Shown here: positions 55,180-64,000 of the stretch, piece after piece | Numbering within the stretch: position 1 is the first letter of the stretch | Layout of the letters: every line of letters starts with the position of its first letter | NCBI RefSeq assembly: GCF_004341505.2 | Contig: NZ_SLYP02000001.1 | Span: 1,822,501-1,886,500, forward strand | Length of the DNA: 64,000 nucleotides | From: Sphingomonas sp. JUb134 | GTDB lineage: Bacteria > Pseudomonadota > Alphaproteobacteria > Sphingomonadales > Sphingomonadaceae | Direction: 5' to 3' | The notes under the pieces: generated by a model | What the model saw: the letters and a program-made list of their open reading frames with translations, nothing else | Database searches by the model: none | Told to the model about the DNA's origin: nothing | Program-made: the position numbers and the translations under genes

Positions 55180-56811
55180 GTGAAGCATATCGCTGCAAGC
55201 CTGGGTGCAACGCTCCTCATCGCCACGCCTGTTCTGGCCGAAACGCCGCGCCTCGAGCGCAATGGCGAGGCGACGCAGCTTATCGTCGACGGCAAGCCGA
55301 TGCTCCTGATCGCGGGGGAACTGAGCAACTCGGCGGCCTCCAGCGCGACCTATATGGCGCCGCACTGGGCCAAGTTGCGCGCGATGAACCTCAACACGGT
55401 GCTCGCGCCGGTATCCTGGGAGCTGATCGAGCCGGTCGAGGGGCGGTTCGACTGGTCAAGCCTCGACTCCATGATCCGGGAGGCACGCGCCAACGACCTG
55501 AAGCTCGTGCTGCTCTGGTTCGGCGCCTACAAGAATTCCATGTCCACCTATGTGCCTGGTTGGGTGAAGCGCGATCAGGCGCGTTTCCCGCGGGCAGGGC
55601 TGCCCAACGGGCAGTCGGTGGAGATCCTGTCGACCTTTGGCGAGGAGATGATCCGAGCGGATGCCCGCGCATACGCGGCGATGCTTGCGCACCTGAAGGC
55701 GGTGGACGGCGACCGGAACACCGTCGTGATGGTGCAGGTGGAGAACGAGATCGGCATGCTGCCCGTGGCGCGGGACTATTCCCCCGCTGCCAATGCAGCC
55801 TTCGCGCAGCCGGTGCCGGCGGAGCTCACCACCTATCTCGTCCAGCACCGCGACACGCTGGTGCCGGAGATGAAGGCGATGTGGCTGGAGCGCGGTGCCC
55901 GCACCCAGGGCAGCTGGACGGAACTGTTCGGCGACGGCGATGCGGCGGCGGAGGTATTCACCGCGTGGCACTATGCCCGCTTCGCCGATGCGCTCGCCCG
56001 CGCGGGCAAGGCGGCCTATGCGCTGCCGATGTACGTGAACGTCGCGCTCAACCGGCCGGGGCGCGCTCCCGGACAATATCCGAGCGGCGGCCCGTTGCCG
56101 CACCTGATCGACGTGTGGAAGGCAGGGGCGCCCTCGATCGACCTGCTCGCGCCCGACATCTATTTCTCGAACTTCACCCAGATCGTCGATCGCTATCACC
56201 GGCCGGACAATCCCCTGTTCGTGCCGGAGGCGCACAACGCCGATAATCCGATCGTGCCGGCCAACGCCTTTTATGCCTTTGGCGAGCGGGATGCGATCGG
56301 CTTCGGGCCGTTCTCGATCGACTCCGTGGACGACGCGCCGGGCCAACTCGGGGCGGCATATGGCGTGCTGCAACAGCTCCAGCCACACATCCTGCAGGCG
56401 CAGGGCAGCGACCGGCTCGCCGGCTTCAAGCCGCGGCAGCGCTACGACGATTCGCTCGATTACGAGCCGCAGGTCCGGCGGGTGGGCAACTACCGCTTCA
56501 CCGTCGCCTTCGCAGACATCGAGCGGCCTGCGATGACGCCGGAGACCGCCGGCTATGGCGGGATGGTGATCCAGATCGGAGCGGACGAGTATCTGATCGC
56601 GGGGCAGGGGATCACGGTCACGTTCGCCGGTGCGGGGGAGGGGCCGTCGCTTGCCGGGATCGAGCGCGCGGAAGAGGGCGTGTTCAACGCCGCCGGTCAG
56701 TGGGTGGCGGGACGCCTGCTGAACGGCGACCAGACGCACCAGGGGCGCCACATCCGGCTGCCGGCGGGGCAATGGGGGATCCAGAGAGTACGTTTGTACC
56801 GCTACCGGTGA
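55180..56811 (+). CDS. GH35 beta-galactosidase (DUF5597-type), third copy
   Basis: This is a 543-residue third paralogue. The GTG at 55180 has AAGGGA seven nt upstream and opens a signal peptide (TLLIATPVLAE). The ATG at 55138 overlaps the transporter stop but has no ribosome site. The acid/base and nucleophile candidates are Glu190 (QVENEIG) and Glu350 (VPEAHNA), the same motif positions as in the copies at 18175 and 25336. It has diverged more from those two than they have from each other (judged by eye). In this hexuronate operon it may act on decorated xylan rather than xyloglucan, which is inference. Confidence 0.82.
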   Translation: MKHIAASLGATLLIATPVLAETPRLERNGEATQLIVDGKPMLLIAGELSNSAASSATYMAPHWAKLRAMNLNTVLAPVSWELIEPVEGRFDWSSLDSMIREARANDLKLVLLWFGAYKNSMSTYVPGWVKRDQARFPRAGLPNGQSVEILSTFGEEMIRADARAYAAMLAHLKAVDGDRNTVVMVQVENEIGMLPVARDYSPAANAAFAQPVPAELTTYLVQHRDTLVPEMKAMWLERGARTQGSWTELFGDGDAAAEVFTAWHYARFADALARAGKAAYALPMYVNVALNRPGRAPGQYPSGGPLPHLIDVWKAGAPSIDLLAPDIYFSNFTQIVDRYHRPDNPLFVPEAHNADNPIVPANAFYAFGERDAIGFGPFSIDSVDDAPGQLGAAYGVLQQLQPHILQAQGSDRLAGFKPRQRYDDSLDYEPQVRRVGNYRFTVAFADIERPAMTPETAGYGGMVIQIGADEYLIAGQGITVTFAGAGEGPSLAGIERAEEGVFNAAGQWVAGRLLNGDQTHQGRHIRLPAGQWGIQRVRLYRYR

Positions 56812-56916
56812 CGTGCCGCCGGCGGGGGGCCGAAGAGGTTGTCGTGTCTGCAAGGTGACACCGGGTTGCAATGCGGACATCGACAGCTACGTCGGGTAAA
56901 AAACGTGCTTGCGCTG

Positions 56917-56928
56917 GGTAGCGCTACC
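56917..56928. promoter_or_regulatory. perfect LacI/XylR-type operator palindrome
   Basis: GGTAGCGCTACC is a perfect 12-bp inverted repeat, 66 bp before the second TonB receptor. It is the best match in the window to the xylose-operator style of Caulobacter (from memory) and defines the motif used for the other five sites. Confidence 0.7.
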
Positions 56929-56993
56929 AGTAAAGCATAGCACATCCAGAAACGAGGGCGGTCCACGCCCCGGCTTCACAGGGAGAGGAACCC

Positions 56994-59900
56994 ATGCGGA
57001 CTGTACCGATTCGCCGCGCGAGCGGCTTTGCCGCGCTTTTGCTTACCACCGTCGCCTGGCCTGCAATGGCCCAGACCCAGGGAGAGCCCACCGCCTCTTC
57101 CTCGAGCAGCGCGACCACGGAAGCCGGCGCCCCGACCCAGGACGGCGCCGGGCAGACGCAGCCGACTGCGATCGACGACACGGCGCAGGCACCGGCGGAC
57201 CCTTCTGCCACCGGCAATGAAGACATCGTCGTCACCGGCTACCGCGCATCCCTGCAGAGCCAGACCAACGCCAAGCGCAACTCGATCGGCTTCACCGACA
57301 CGATCTTCGCCGAGGATATCGGCAAGTTCCCGGACACCAACATCGCGGAGTCGGTGAACCGCATCCCGGGCGTGACCATCAGCCGTGAAGTGACGGGCGA
57401 AGGCGCGAACGTGGCGATCCGCGGCCTCGGCACGAACTTCACGCGCGTGCTGCTGAACGGTGCGCCGGTTGCCATCGCGTCCGTGCGGTTCGATGCGCAG
57501 AGCACGAACCGCGAGGTCGATCTCGACCTGATCCCGACCGAGCTGTTCACGCAGCTGACCGTCAGCAAGTCGCCCACGGCCAGCCAGATCGAAGGCGGTG
57601 CTGCCGGTACCGTGAACCTGCGCTCGGCTCGGCCGTTCGACAATCCCAAGCCCTATATCAGCTACGGCCTCCAGGGTTCGAAGGTGAGCTCGGCCGACAA
57701 GTGGGGCTATCGTGGGCACGTCCTGGCGAGCGCCACGTTCGGCGACTTCGGCATCCTTGTCGGCGGCGCGGCGGTCAAGAACCGCTTCCGGGTCGACGGC
57801 TTCGAGACGATCGGCTGGACCAACCCGAACCTGACCGCCGCGCAGAGCAGCAGCCCGACCCGCAACAACACCGGCGGCGGCAACTGGACCATCCCCGGCA
57901 CCGTCCCCGTCAACGCCGGCAACGGCCTGACCCCCGGCACGGTGATCGACCAGGCGTTTCTCCTCGCCAACAACCCGGGCGCCACGATCGAGCAACTCGA
58001 CAACGGCCTGCTGCCGCGTCTTGGCCGCCCGCGTACCGAGATCGGGGAACGCACTCGCTACAATGGCCTGGTGTCCGTGGAATGGCGGCCGAGCGATGCG
58101 CTGCACTTCTATGTCGATGGCATGTACGCCAAGCGGGACACCGACTTCCAGCGTTCGGCAATGAACTGGGCGGTCCGCAACGGCGCCGCCATCCCGCTGA
58201 ATACCACCTACGACAAGAGCGATTGCTCCGACGGCTGCACCGTCACTGGCGGCACCTTCGCGAACTCGCAGTTCTTCCTGGAGTACCGCCCGTACAAGGA
58301 TCGCCAAGACTATTGGGGCGTCAATCCCGGCATGGAATTCGTGATCAACGATTTCATCAAGGGTGACCTGCAGGCGAACTACACGAAGAGCACCTTCCGT
58401 CGCGAAAGCCCGACGGTGCTCGTCATCACGCAGCCCAGCAGCGGCGTGACCGTGAACTACACCAACGACGGTGGCATTCCGGACATTTCGACCAACATCG
58501 ACCTGAACGATCCGACCAACTTCGGCTGGGCTGGTGGCGGTCGCCTGAACCTGAACGGCGAAGAACGCGAGACCGAGACCAAGGGCGTCCGCGGCAGCCT
58601 GTTGTTCGGCGATGAGAGCCGGTTCAGCGTCCGGGTCGGTGCCGCCTATGACGACACCAGCCGGCGGATCACGCCGTTCGACAACACCAATCCGTGGCAA
58701 GCCGCGGTCTGCGGCAACAATCCCAACGTCGTTCTTCCTGGACCGAACCGGCAGCCGGTCTGCGATGGCGCGAACCTGCCCGGTACGGTGGCTCCTCCGG
58801 GCTACCCGACCTATCCGGGCTACGGCACCGGCTTCTCGGCCGGAGCGCCGCCGCTCAGCTATGGCGGTTCGCTCGTCCCGACTGCGGCAGTGCCGGGCTT
58901 CCTCATGCCCACCGGTGCCGGCTTCGTCACGGTGGACTGGAACAAGTTCAAGAATGCCACGGGCTATGAGGAGTTGCTTGCAGGCGCGACCGAAACCGGC
59001 TCGGGCAGCAGCGGCGCCAATGGCGGCCTGATCCGCGAAAAGGTGACCGGCACGTTCGTCGAGATGAACGGCGTGTTCGATGTGCGCGACGGCGACACGC
59101 TGCGCCTGAACGGCGGCCTCCGCTACGTCCGCACCGACCAGCGGGTCGGCGGCCGGACCACCATTCCGAACCCGCTGAACGTTCGCGGCGGCGTCACCTG
59201 CCCGGGAACGAGCCCGACGTTCGAACTCGACGGCTCCTGCTATCCGACGATCGTGAACTTTGCACGGACGCAGCGCCTCTATTCGAATTTCCTCCCGTCG
59301 GCCAGCATCGCCTACAGCTTCGGCGACAAGGCGGTGGCGCGTGCGTCGATCTCGCGGACGATGACGCGTCCGGATCCCAACCAGCTGCTGCCGGGCGCAA
59401 GCTTCACCTCGCCGTCGGCGGACGTGGGTACGCTCGGAAACAACGAGCTGGATCCGTACATCTCCGACAACATCGATCTCGGCTTCGAATATTACACGGG
59501 CGGCGAGGGCGTGATCGCGTTTGCGGCATTCCGCAAGTCGATCACCGGCTTCACGGTCAACGGCCTCACCACCGTGCCGTTCTCGACGCTGGCACCGTTC
59601 GGGATCACCTTCGCCTCACTCACGGCCGCGCAGCAGCAGGCCCTGATCGATCGCGCCGGCCCGGCAGGTATCCGGCCCGAAGAGGTTCCGATCCAGATCC
59701 AGCAGCAGGTGAACGCGGACGGCAAGCTCAAGGTCAACGGGCTCGAGTTCCAGGTCACCCAGCCGCTCGACTTCGTCACGCGCCTGGTTGGCGTCGAAGG
59801 CTTCGGCGTGCAGGGCAACCTGACGCTGATCGATCAGCGCGGTGAGGGGACCGTGCCGCCGGTCGCCCTAGGCGTGTCGCCGACCACCTACACGCTGACC

Positions 59901-60212
59901 GGCTATTATGAAGGGAACGGCCTGTCGGCGCGCCTGACGTATACCTACAACGAAGGCTCGGTGAACTCGGGCTTGAACCAGAACGGCATCCCGGAGGCCG
60001 CGATCATCGGTCGCAACTACGGTCAGCTCGATTTCTCGGGCAACATCGATCTCGGCAAGATCCTGGGCAACGATTATCTGCCAACGATCGTGGTCAACGT
60101 GATCAACATCAACAAGGAAGCGCAGAGCTCGTACTTCCAGTTCCCGAATGCGACGTTCAACGAATATAACCCGGGCCGCACCGTCCTGGTGGGTGTGCGC
60201 GGACGTTTCTAA
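56994..60212 (+). CDS. TonB-dependent receptor (xylan oligosaccharide uptake)
   Basis: The 1072-residue outer-membrane receptor is the same type as the one at 1877. GGGAGAGG lies just upstream of the ATG. The signal peptide ends near WPAMAQ (residue 27), a Ser/Ala/Gln-rich linker carries to the TonB box EDIVVTGYR (76-84), and the plug holds FPDTNIAESVNRIPGVTI and NVAIRGLG. The barrel ends in a terminal phenylalanine (VGVRGRF). With the perfect operator upstream and xylose genes downstream it is the probable importer of glucuronoxylan or xylan fragments. A terminator hairpin follows 26 bp after the stop. Confidence 0.93.
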   Translation: MRTVPIRRASGFAALLLTTVAWPAMAQTQGEPTASSSSSATTEAGAPTQDGAGQTQPTAIDDTAQAPADPSATGNEDIVVTGYRASLQSQTNAKRNSIGFTDTIFAEDIGKFPDTNIAESVNRIPGVTISREVTGEGANVAIRGLGTNFTRVLLNGAPVAIASVRFDAQSTNREVDLDLIPTELFTQLTVSKSPTASQIEGGAAGTVNLRSARPFDNPKPYISYGLQGSKVSSADKWGYRGHVLASATFGDFGILVGGAAVKNRFRVDGFETIGWTNPNLTAAQSSSPTRNNTGGGNWTIPGTVPVNAGNGLTPGTVIDQAFLLANNPGATIEQLDNGLLPRLGRPRTEIGERTRYNGLVSVEWRPSDALHFYVDGMYAKRDTDFQRSAMNWAVRNGAAIPLNTTYDKSDCSDGCTVTGGTFANSQFFLEYRPYKDRQDYWGVNPGMEFVINDFIKGDLQANYTKSTFRRESPTVLVITQPSSGVTVNYTNDGGIPDISTNIDLNDPTNFGWAGGGRLNLNGEERETETKGVRGSLLFGDESRFSVRVGAAYDDTSRRITPFDNTNPWQAAVCGNNPNVVLPGPNRQPVCDGANLPGTVAPPGYPTYPGYGTGFSAGAPPLSYGGSLVPTAAVPGFLMPTGAGFVTVDWNKFKNATGYEELLAGATETGSGSSGANGGLIREKVTGTFVEMNGVFDVRDGDTLRLNGGLRYVRTDQRVGGRTTIPNPLNVRGGVTCPGTSPTFELDGSCYPTIVNFARTQRLYSNFLPSASIAYSFGDKAVARASISRTMTRPDPNQLLPGASFTSPSADVGTLGNNELDPYISDNIDLGFEYYTGGEGVIAFAAFRKSITGFTVNGLTTVPFSTLAPFGITFASLTAAQQQALIDRAGPAGIRPEEVPIQIQQQVNADGKLKVNGLEFQVTQPLDFVTRLVGVEGFGVQGNLTLIDQRGEGTVPPVALGVSPTTYTLTGYYEGNGLSARLTYTYNEGSVNSGLNQNGIPEAAIIGRNYGQLDFSGNIDLGKILGNDYLPTIVVNVININKEAQSSYFQFPNATFNEYNPGRTVLVGVRGRF

Positions 60213-60238
60213 ACGCCGGTACCAGACTTAAAATGCAC

Positions 60239-60262
60239 AACGCCGCCCCTCGAGGCGGCGTT
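60239..60262 (+). terminator. terminator after the second TonB receptor
   Basis: AACGCCGCC (60239-60247) and GGCGGCGTT (60254-60262) form a 9-bp perfect stem around a 6-nt loop, followed by GTCGTTT. It fits an intrinsic terminator for the receptor transcript. Its A/T-edged arms would also work for the convergent minus-strand gene. Confidence 0.75.
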
Positions 60263-60339
60263 GTCGTTTCCGGGGTTCCCGCTCCGGCGGACGCGCCGGT
60301 GGTCCGCCGATCTTCTATTCGCGCGCTGCCCTCCGCAGG

Positions 60340-61446
60340 TCAGCCGCGCCGGTCGAGGCGGATGGTCCGTCCTTCGCGGGCGGAGCGATAAATGGCCTCG
60401 ACGATGCGCATGTCGCGCAGGCCTTCTTCGCCCGAGACGATCGGCTCACGGCCGGTGCGGACGCACTGGGCCAGATGGTCGAGCTGGCCGGCGAACTGCG
60501 TCTTGCCCGGACCCGGCGGCGGCGTCACCTCGCGCTCGCGTCCATCCTTGCCCAACCACATGCGCTGGCCGTCGTAGCGGGTCGCCGGCTCCAGCTCGAT
60601 CCGGCCCTTGTCGCCCATCAGCAGGATGTGGTTCTGGTTGGCGCTGTACATGGACTGGCAGCTGCCGATCGCGCCCGAGGGGAACTCAAGCGTCCAGTCG
60701 AGGATGTCCTCGACCTCGGTGAACCGCGGGTCCTTGCGGTCGGTCGACTCCCGCGCGGTCACCGCCACGGGTTCCTCGCCGGTCATGTAGCGCGCGGCCT
60801 GCAGGCTGTAGATCCCCATGTCCATCAGCGAGCCGCCGCCCGCCATCGCCTTTTTCAGCCGCCACGCCGATGGATCGCCTTGGACGAAGCCGTGTTCGGA
60901 CCGGACGTAGCGGATCTTTCCTGCTTCACCGGCGCGCGCCAGCCGCATGGCCTCCAGGTTGAACGGTTCGAAGTGGGAGCGATAGCCGATCATCAGCTTG
61001 CGGTTGGCGGCCTTGCAGGCCGCGATCATCGCCTCGCACTCTGCGACGGAGACGGCCATCGGCTTCTCGCACATCACGTGCTTGCCCGCCTGGGCGGCGC
61101 GGATCGTATATTCGGCGTGCATCGAATTAGGCAGGCAGACATACACGACGTCGACGTCCGGATTGTCGCGGATCTTGTCGAAGTTGGCGTAGGAGTAGAT
61201 GGAGCGCGGGGACAGGCCGTGTTCGGCGGCCACCTTCTTTGCCTTGGCGGCGTCGCCGCTCACCACCGCTGCCAGGCGGCTGTGCTCGCAATTGGCGAAT
61301 TGCGGGATGATGACGTTCAGGCCGTAGTAGCCGAGCCCTACGATCGCATAGCCCAAGGGGCGGTTCGGGCGCTCGGCCGCGAAGGCGCGGGGACTGAGGG
61401 CGAGTGTGGCGGCCGATAGGATGAGATCACGTCGTGCAACTTCCAT
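60340..61446 (-). CDS. Tat-exported Gfo/Idh/MocA oxidoreductase, GFOR-like
   Basis: This is a 368-residue oxidoreductase. The ATG at 61446 follows GGGAG and gives a Tat-type leader at once (VARRDLILSAATLALSPRAFA). The Rossmann motif is YAIVGLGYYGLN and the family catalytic segment is CEKPMAVS; the C-terminal Gfo domain is complete. Export with a bound cofactor is known from the Zymomonas glucose-fructose oxidoreductase, which this resembles in layout. Next to xylA it could oxidise or reduce xylose or a related sugar in the periplasm, but the substrate is unproven. Confidence 0.82.
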   Translation of the reverse strand: MEVARRDLILSAATLALSPRAFAAERPNRPLGYAIVGLGYYGLNVIIPQFANCEHSRLAAVVSGDAAKAKKVAAEHGLSPRSIYSYANFDKIRDNPDVDVVYVCLPNSMHAEYTIRAAQAGKHVMCEKPMAVSVAECEAMIAACKAANRKLMIGYRSHFEPFNLEAMRLARAGEAGKIRYVRSEHGFVQGDPSAWRLKKAMAGGGSLMDMGIYSLQAARYMTGEEPVAVTARESTDRKDPRFTEVEDILDWTLEFPSGAIGSCQSMYSANQNHILLMGDKGRIELEPATRYDGQRMWLGKDGREREVTPPPGPGKTQFAGQLDHLAQCVRTGREPIVSGEEGLRDMRIVEAIYRSAREGRTIRLDRRG

Positions 61447-61627
61447 AGCAGGCTCCCTGGCGTTCGGGTCGATCGATCGGGAAGGCGCACGCACAAGCGC
61501 AAAGCTAGGCGACTATCGGATGTTGCGGTGTGGCGCGTCCTCGGATGGGGCTTCGGGGCGAAGCTAGCAGCATCGGCGCCGCGGGGAAGGGGCATGCGCC
61601 CCAACCCGCGGTGGCCGATTGGCTCAT

Positions 61628-61651
61628 CCGGGCGAGCGCACGCTCGCCCGG
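61628..61651 (-). terminator. hairpin after xylA
   Basis: CCGGGCGAGCG (61628-61638) and CGCTCGCCCGG (61641-61651) give an 11-bp perfect stem with a 2-nt loop, 13 bp past the xylA stop on the minus strand. It probably ends the xylB-xylA transcript. No T run follows on the minus strand. Confidence 0.65.
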
Positions 61652-61663
61652 AGAAAGGCCTTG

Positions 61664-62971
61664 TCAGATGAAGCGGTTGATGAGGTTCTCGATCCGCTCC
61701 TGGCGGCCCGAGCGCGGCTGCGGGTCGATCGACTGATCGACCGCCAGGTCCGCGATTCCGGCCAGATCGAGGTCGGCGATCTTCTCGCCGAACGGGCCAG
61801 TCCAGCCGGCGTAGCGTTCCGCCTTGATCGCATCCAGGCGACCGTCCTCGATCAGGGCTGCGGCATTCAACAGGCCCTTGGCCACCACGTCGATCCCGCC
61901 GATGTGCCCATAGAAGAGATCGGCCGCGTCCATCGACTGGCGGCGGACCTTGGCGTCGAAGTTGAAGCCGCCGGTGGTGAAGCCCCCGGCGCGCAGGATC
62001 TCCAGCATCGCGAGCGTCATTTCCTCGACGGAGTTCGGGAATTGATCCGTGTCCCAGCCGTTCTGCGGGTCACCGCGGTTGGCGTCGATCGAGCCGAAGA
62101 TCCCGAGCGCCCCCGCGGTCGCGATCTCGTGCTCGAAGGTGTGGCCGGACAGCGTGGCGTGGTTCGCCTCGATGTTGACGCGGACCTCGTTCTCCAGGCC
62201 ATAGCGCTTCAGGAAGCCGTACACGGTCGCTGTGTCGAAGTCGTACTGGTGCTTGGTCGGCTCGTGCGGCTTCGGCTCGATCAGGATCGTGCCGGTGAAG
62301 CCGATCTTGTGCTTGTGCTCGACCACCAGGTTCAGGAAGCGGCCAAGGTTGTCGAGTTCCCGCTTCAGGTCGGTGTTGAGCAGCGTCTCATAGCCCTCGC
62401 GGCCGCCCCACAGCACATAGTTGGTGCCGCCGAGGCGATGGGTCGCCTCCAGCGCGTCGCGGACCTGCATCGCGCCGAACGCGAACACTTCCGGATCCGG
62501 GTTGGTCGCGCCCCCGGCGGCATATCGCGGGTGGCTGAACAGGTTGGCGGTGCCCCACAGCAGCTTGCGGCCGGAGGACGCCTGCAGCTTTTCCAGGTGA
62601 TCGACGGCTTCGGCGAAATAGCGACGGTGCTCGGCGACGTTGGCGGCGTCCGCCATCACGTCGACGTCGTGGAAGCAGTAGAAGGGCACGTCCAGCTTCT
62701 GGAAGAAGTCGAACGCCACTTCGCGCTTCTGCGCCGCTGCGTTGCTGTCGTTGGCACCACGATGCCAGGGGCGGTTGAAGGTGCCGCCACCGAACACGTC
62801 GCTGCCGGGCCAGCAGAAGGTATGCCAGAAGCATGCGGCGAAGCGCAGATGCTCCTCCATCGTCTTGCCGAGCACGACGCGATTCTTGTCGTAGAAGCGA
62901 TAGGCGAGTTCGTTCTCGCTATCGGGACCCTCGTAGCGGATCTGGGGAATGTCGGCGAAGAACTCGGCCAT
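61664..62971 (-). CDS. xylA: xylose isomerase
   Basis: This 435-residue cytoplasmic enzyme converts D-xylose to D-xylulose. It is the normal length for the longer (class II) isomerases. Signatures: [23 protein letters not shown] (with the catalytic His and Asp), [31 protein letters not shown] (metal-binding Glu and Lys) and a late [12 protein letters not shown]. The ATG overlaps the xylB stop (ATGA), so the longer upstream reading frame is not used. This defines the isomerase route of xylose use rather than the oxidative route of Caulobacter. Confidence 0.95.
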   Translation of the reverse strand: MAEFFADIPQIRYEGPDSENELAYRFYDKNRVVLGKTMEEHLRFAACFWHTFCWPGSDVFGGGTFNRPWHRGANDSNAAAQKREVAFDFFQKLDVPFYCFHDVDVMADAANVAEHRRYFAEAVDHLEKLQASSGRKLLWGTANLFSHPRYAAGGATNPDPEVFAFGAMQVRDALEATHRLGGTNYVLWGGREGYETLLNTDLKRELDNLGRFLNLVVEHKHKIGFTGTILIEPKPHEPTKHQYDFDTATVYGFLKRYGLENEVRVNIEANHATLSGHTFEHEIATAGALGIFGSIDANRGDPQNGWDTDQFPNSVEEMTLAMLEILRAGGFTTGGFNFDAKVRRQSMDAADLFYGHIGGIDVVAKGLLNAAALIEDGRLDAIKAERYAGWTGPFGEKIADLDLAGIADLAVDQSIDPQPRSGRQERIENLINRFI

Positions 62972-64000
62972 CACAGGTTCCTTATGCGGGGATAGGCGTC
63001 GCGGAAGGTGGCGCGCTTGGGGGCCAGGCGCTCGACGAGCGCTGGATCGGGTTCGATGACGTGGGCGACGGGCGGTGCCTGGCACACGTCTGCGGCGGTG
63101 CCGCCATCGACGGCAAGCTGGGCGAGACGGGCGGCACCCAAGGCGGGCCCGACTTCGCCGCCCTGCAGGTAGACAAGCGTCACGTCCATCGCCGCCGCAA
63201 GCGTCTCGCCCCAGTAGCGGGAACGGGCGCCACCCCCGATCACCGACAGGCGATCGATGGTGGTTCCGGCTTCGCGCAGGACGCGCACGCCGTCGGCTAG
63301 TGCGAAGCCGACGCCTTCCAGCACCGCCTGCGCTAGCCGTTCCGGGCTGGTGTCATGGTCGAGCCGCAGGAACGCACCGCGCACCTGCGCATCATTGTGC
63401 GGCGTCCGCTCACCGGAGAGGTAGGGGAGGAAGATCTCCGGCCCGGACGCCGGCCCGGCGCGTTCGGCGCGGGCAAACAGGTCGGCGGCACCGGCGGCGC
63501 CGGTCAGGCGAGCCACCCAATCGATGCAGGCCGCAGCCGACAGGTGGACCGCCATCTGGTGCCACATGGCCGGCAGGCAGTGGCAGAAGGCGTGGACTGC
63601 GCCGGCGACATTCGGCCGAAACTGGTCCGTCGCCACGAAGATGACGCCCGAAGTGCCGAGCGAGAGCAGGGCGTCCCCGTCGCGCACCGCGCCGACACCC
63701 GCAGCACCGGCGGCATTGTCGCCGCCGCCACCGGCGACCGGCACCTCGGTCATGCCCCACAGCGCCGCAATGTCGGGCAGCAGCCGGCCGGCAATGTCGC
63801 TACCCTCCACCAGCTGCGGCATCTGCGCCTCGGTGAGGCCCGTGGCCGCGAGCAGCGTGTCGCTCCAGCGCCGGCCGGCCACGTCGAGCCACAGGGTGCC
63901 CGCCGAATCCGACATGTCGGAAACCTTCTCACCGGTCATCTTCAGCCGGACATAGTCCTTGGGCAGCAGCACGGTGGCGATGCGGTCGAAGACCGCGGGC
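62971..64000 (-). CDS. xylB: xylulokinase, partial (N-terminus beyond window)
   Basis: This is the C-terminal 343 or so residues of a FGGY-family sugar kinase, running off the right edge of the window. [41 protein letters not shown] and [13 protein letters not shown] are typical of bacterial XylB. It phosphorylates xylulose to xylulose-5-phosphate. It is upstream of xylA with a four-base overlap, so the two form one operon. Confidence 0.93.
   Translation of the reverse strand, partial: PAVFDRIATVLLPKDYVRLKMTGEKVSDMSDSAGTLWLDVAGRRWSDTLLAATGLTEAQMPQLVEGSDIAGRLLPDIAALWGMTEVPVAGGGGDNAAGAAGVGAVRDGDALLSLGTSGVIFVATDQFRPNVAGAVHAFCHCLPAMWHQMAVHLSAAACIDWVARLTGAAGAADLFARAERAGPASGPEIFLPYLSGERTPHNDAQVRGAFLRLDHDTSPERLAQAVLEGVGFALADGVRVLREAGTTIDRLSVIGGGARSRYWGETLAAAMDVTLVYLQGGEVGPALGAARLAQLAVDGGTAADVCQAPPVAHVIEPDPALVERLAPKRATFRDAYPRIRNL

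Overview
The window is GC-rich chromosomal DNA from an alphaproteobacterium, most likely a Sphingomonas-like member of the Sphingomonadaceae. The clues are an rrn operon ending 23S-5S-tRNA-fMet, two TonB-dependent receptors of the Xanthomonas/Caulobacter type, flavin-dependent halogenase-like genes beside a receptor, a mannonate dehydratase whose metal ligands fall at almost the same positions as in the Novosphingobium enzyme, and many Tat-type signals on secreted carbohydrate enzymes. This assignment is inference from gene content; no marker was compared by computation.

Layout. 1-1372: end of an rrn operon (23S 3' part, 5S, initiator tRNA, terminator). 1.8-11.4 kb (+): TonB receptor, two halogenase-like flavoproteins, GH39 and GH43 enzymes, a compact unit fitting xylo-oligosaccharide use. 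11.4-15.6 kb (-): SGNH esterase, acetylxylan-esterase-like hydrolase, GH3. 15.9-27 kb: a xyloglucan locus with GH74 endo-xyloglucanase, GH35, GH31 alpha-xylosidase with a PA14 insert, a divergent GH29 alpha-L-fucosidase and a second GH35. 27.4-36.8 kb: a frameshifted PAS/LuxR regulator; a BapA-like surface protein with about 400 residues of pure Asp-Ala repeat, cut off by an IS21-family element; and the remains of its presumed type I secretion system (headless ABC ATPase, intact HlyD). 36.7-40.6 kb (-): an unusual 1287-residue protein joining an all-helical domain, a MurF-like ligase and a DacA-like domain that has lost its catalytic serine. 40.8-46.8 kb: a complete mrpABCDEFG antiporter operon. 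46.9-48.7 kb: an M1 aminopeptidase. 48.8-64 kb: glucuronoxylan/xylose use: SGNH esterase, GH67 alpha-glucuronidase, mannonate dehydratase, hexuronate transporter, a third GH35, a second TonB receptor, a Tat-exported glucose-fructose-oxidoreductase-like protein, xylose isomerase and partial xylulokinase.

How it works together. TonB receptors would import oligosaccharides made by secreted enzymes. Periplasmic GH39/43/3/31/35/29/67 enzymes trim side chains and backbone. Xylose goes through XylA and XylB; glucuronate enters by the ExuT-like carrier and is processed through mannonate (the UxaC and UxuB steps are not in the window). Six short palindromic sites resembling LacI/XylR-type operators (perfect copies at 25227 and 56917) lie at the promoters of the glycan gene groups, suggesting one shared repressor. 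No such repressor is encoded here.

The features most worth a second look are the Asp-Ala repeat protein with its IS21 scar, the MurF/dead-DacA fusion, and the operator family linking the glycan clusters.
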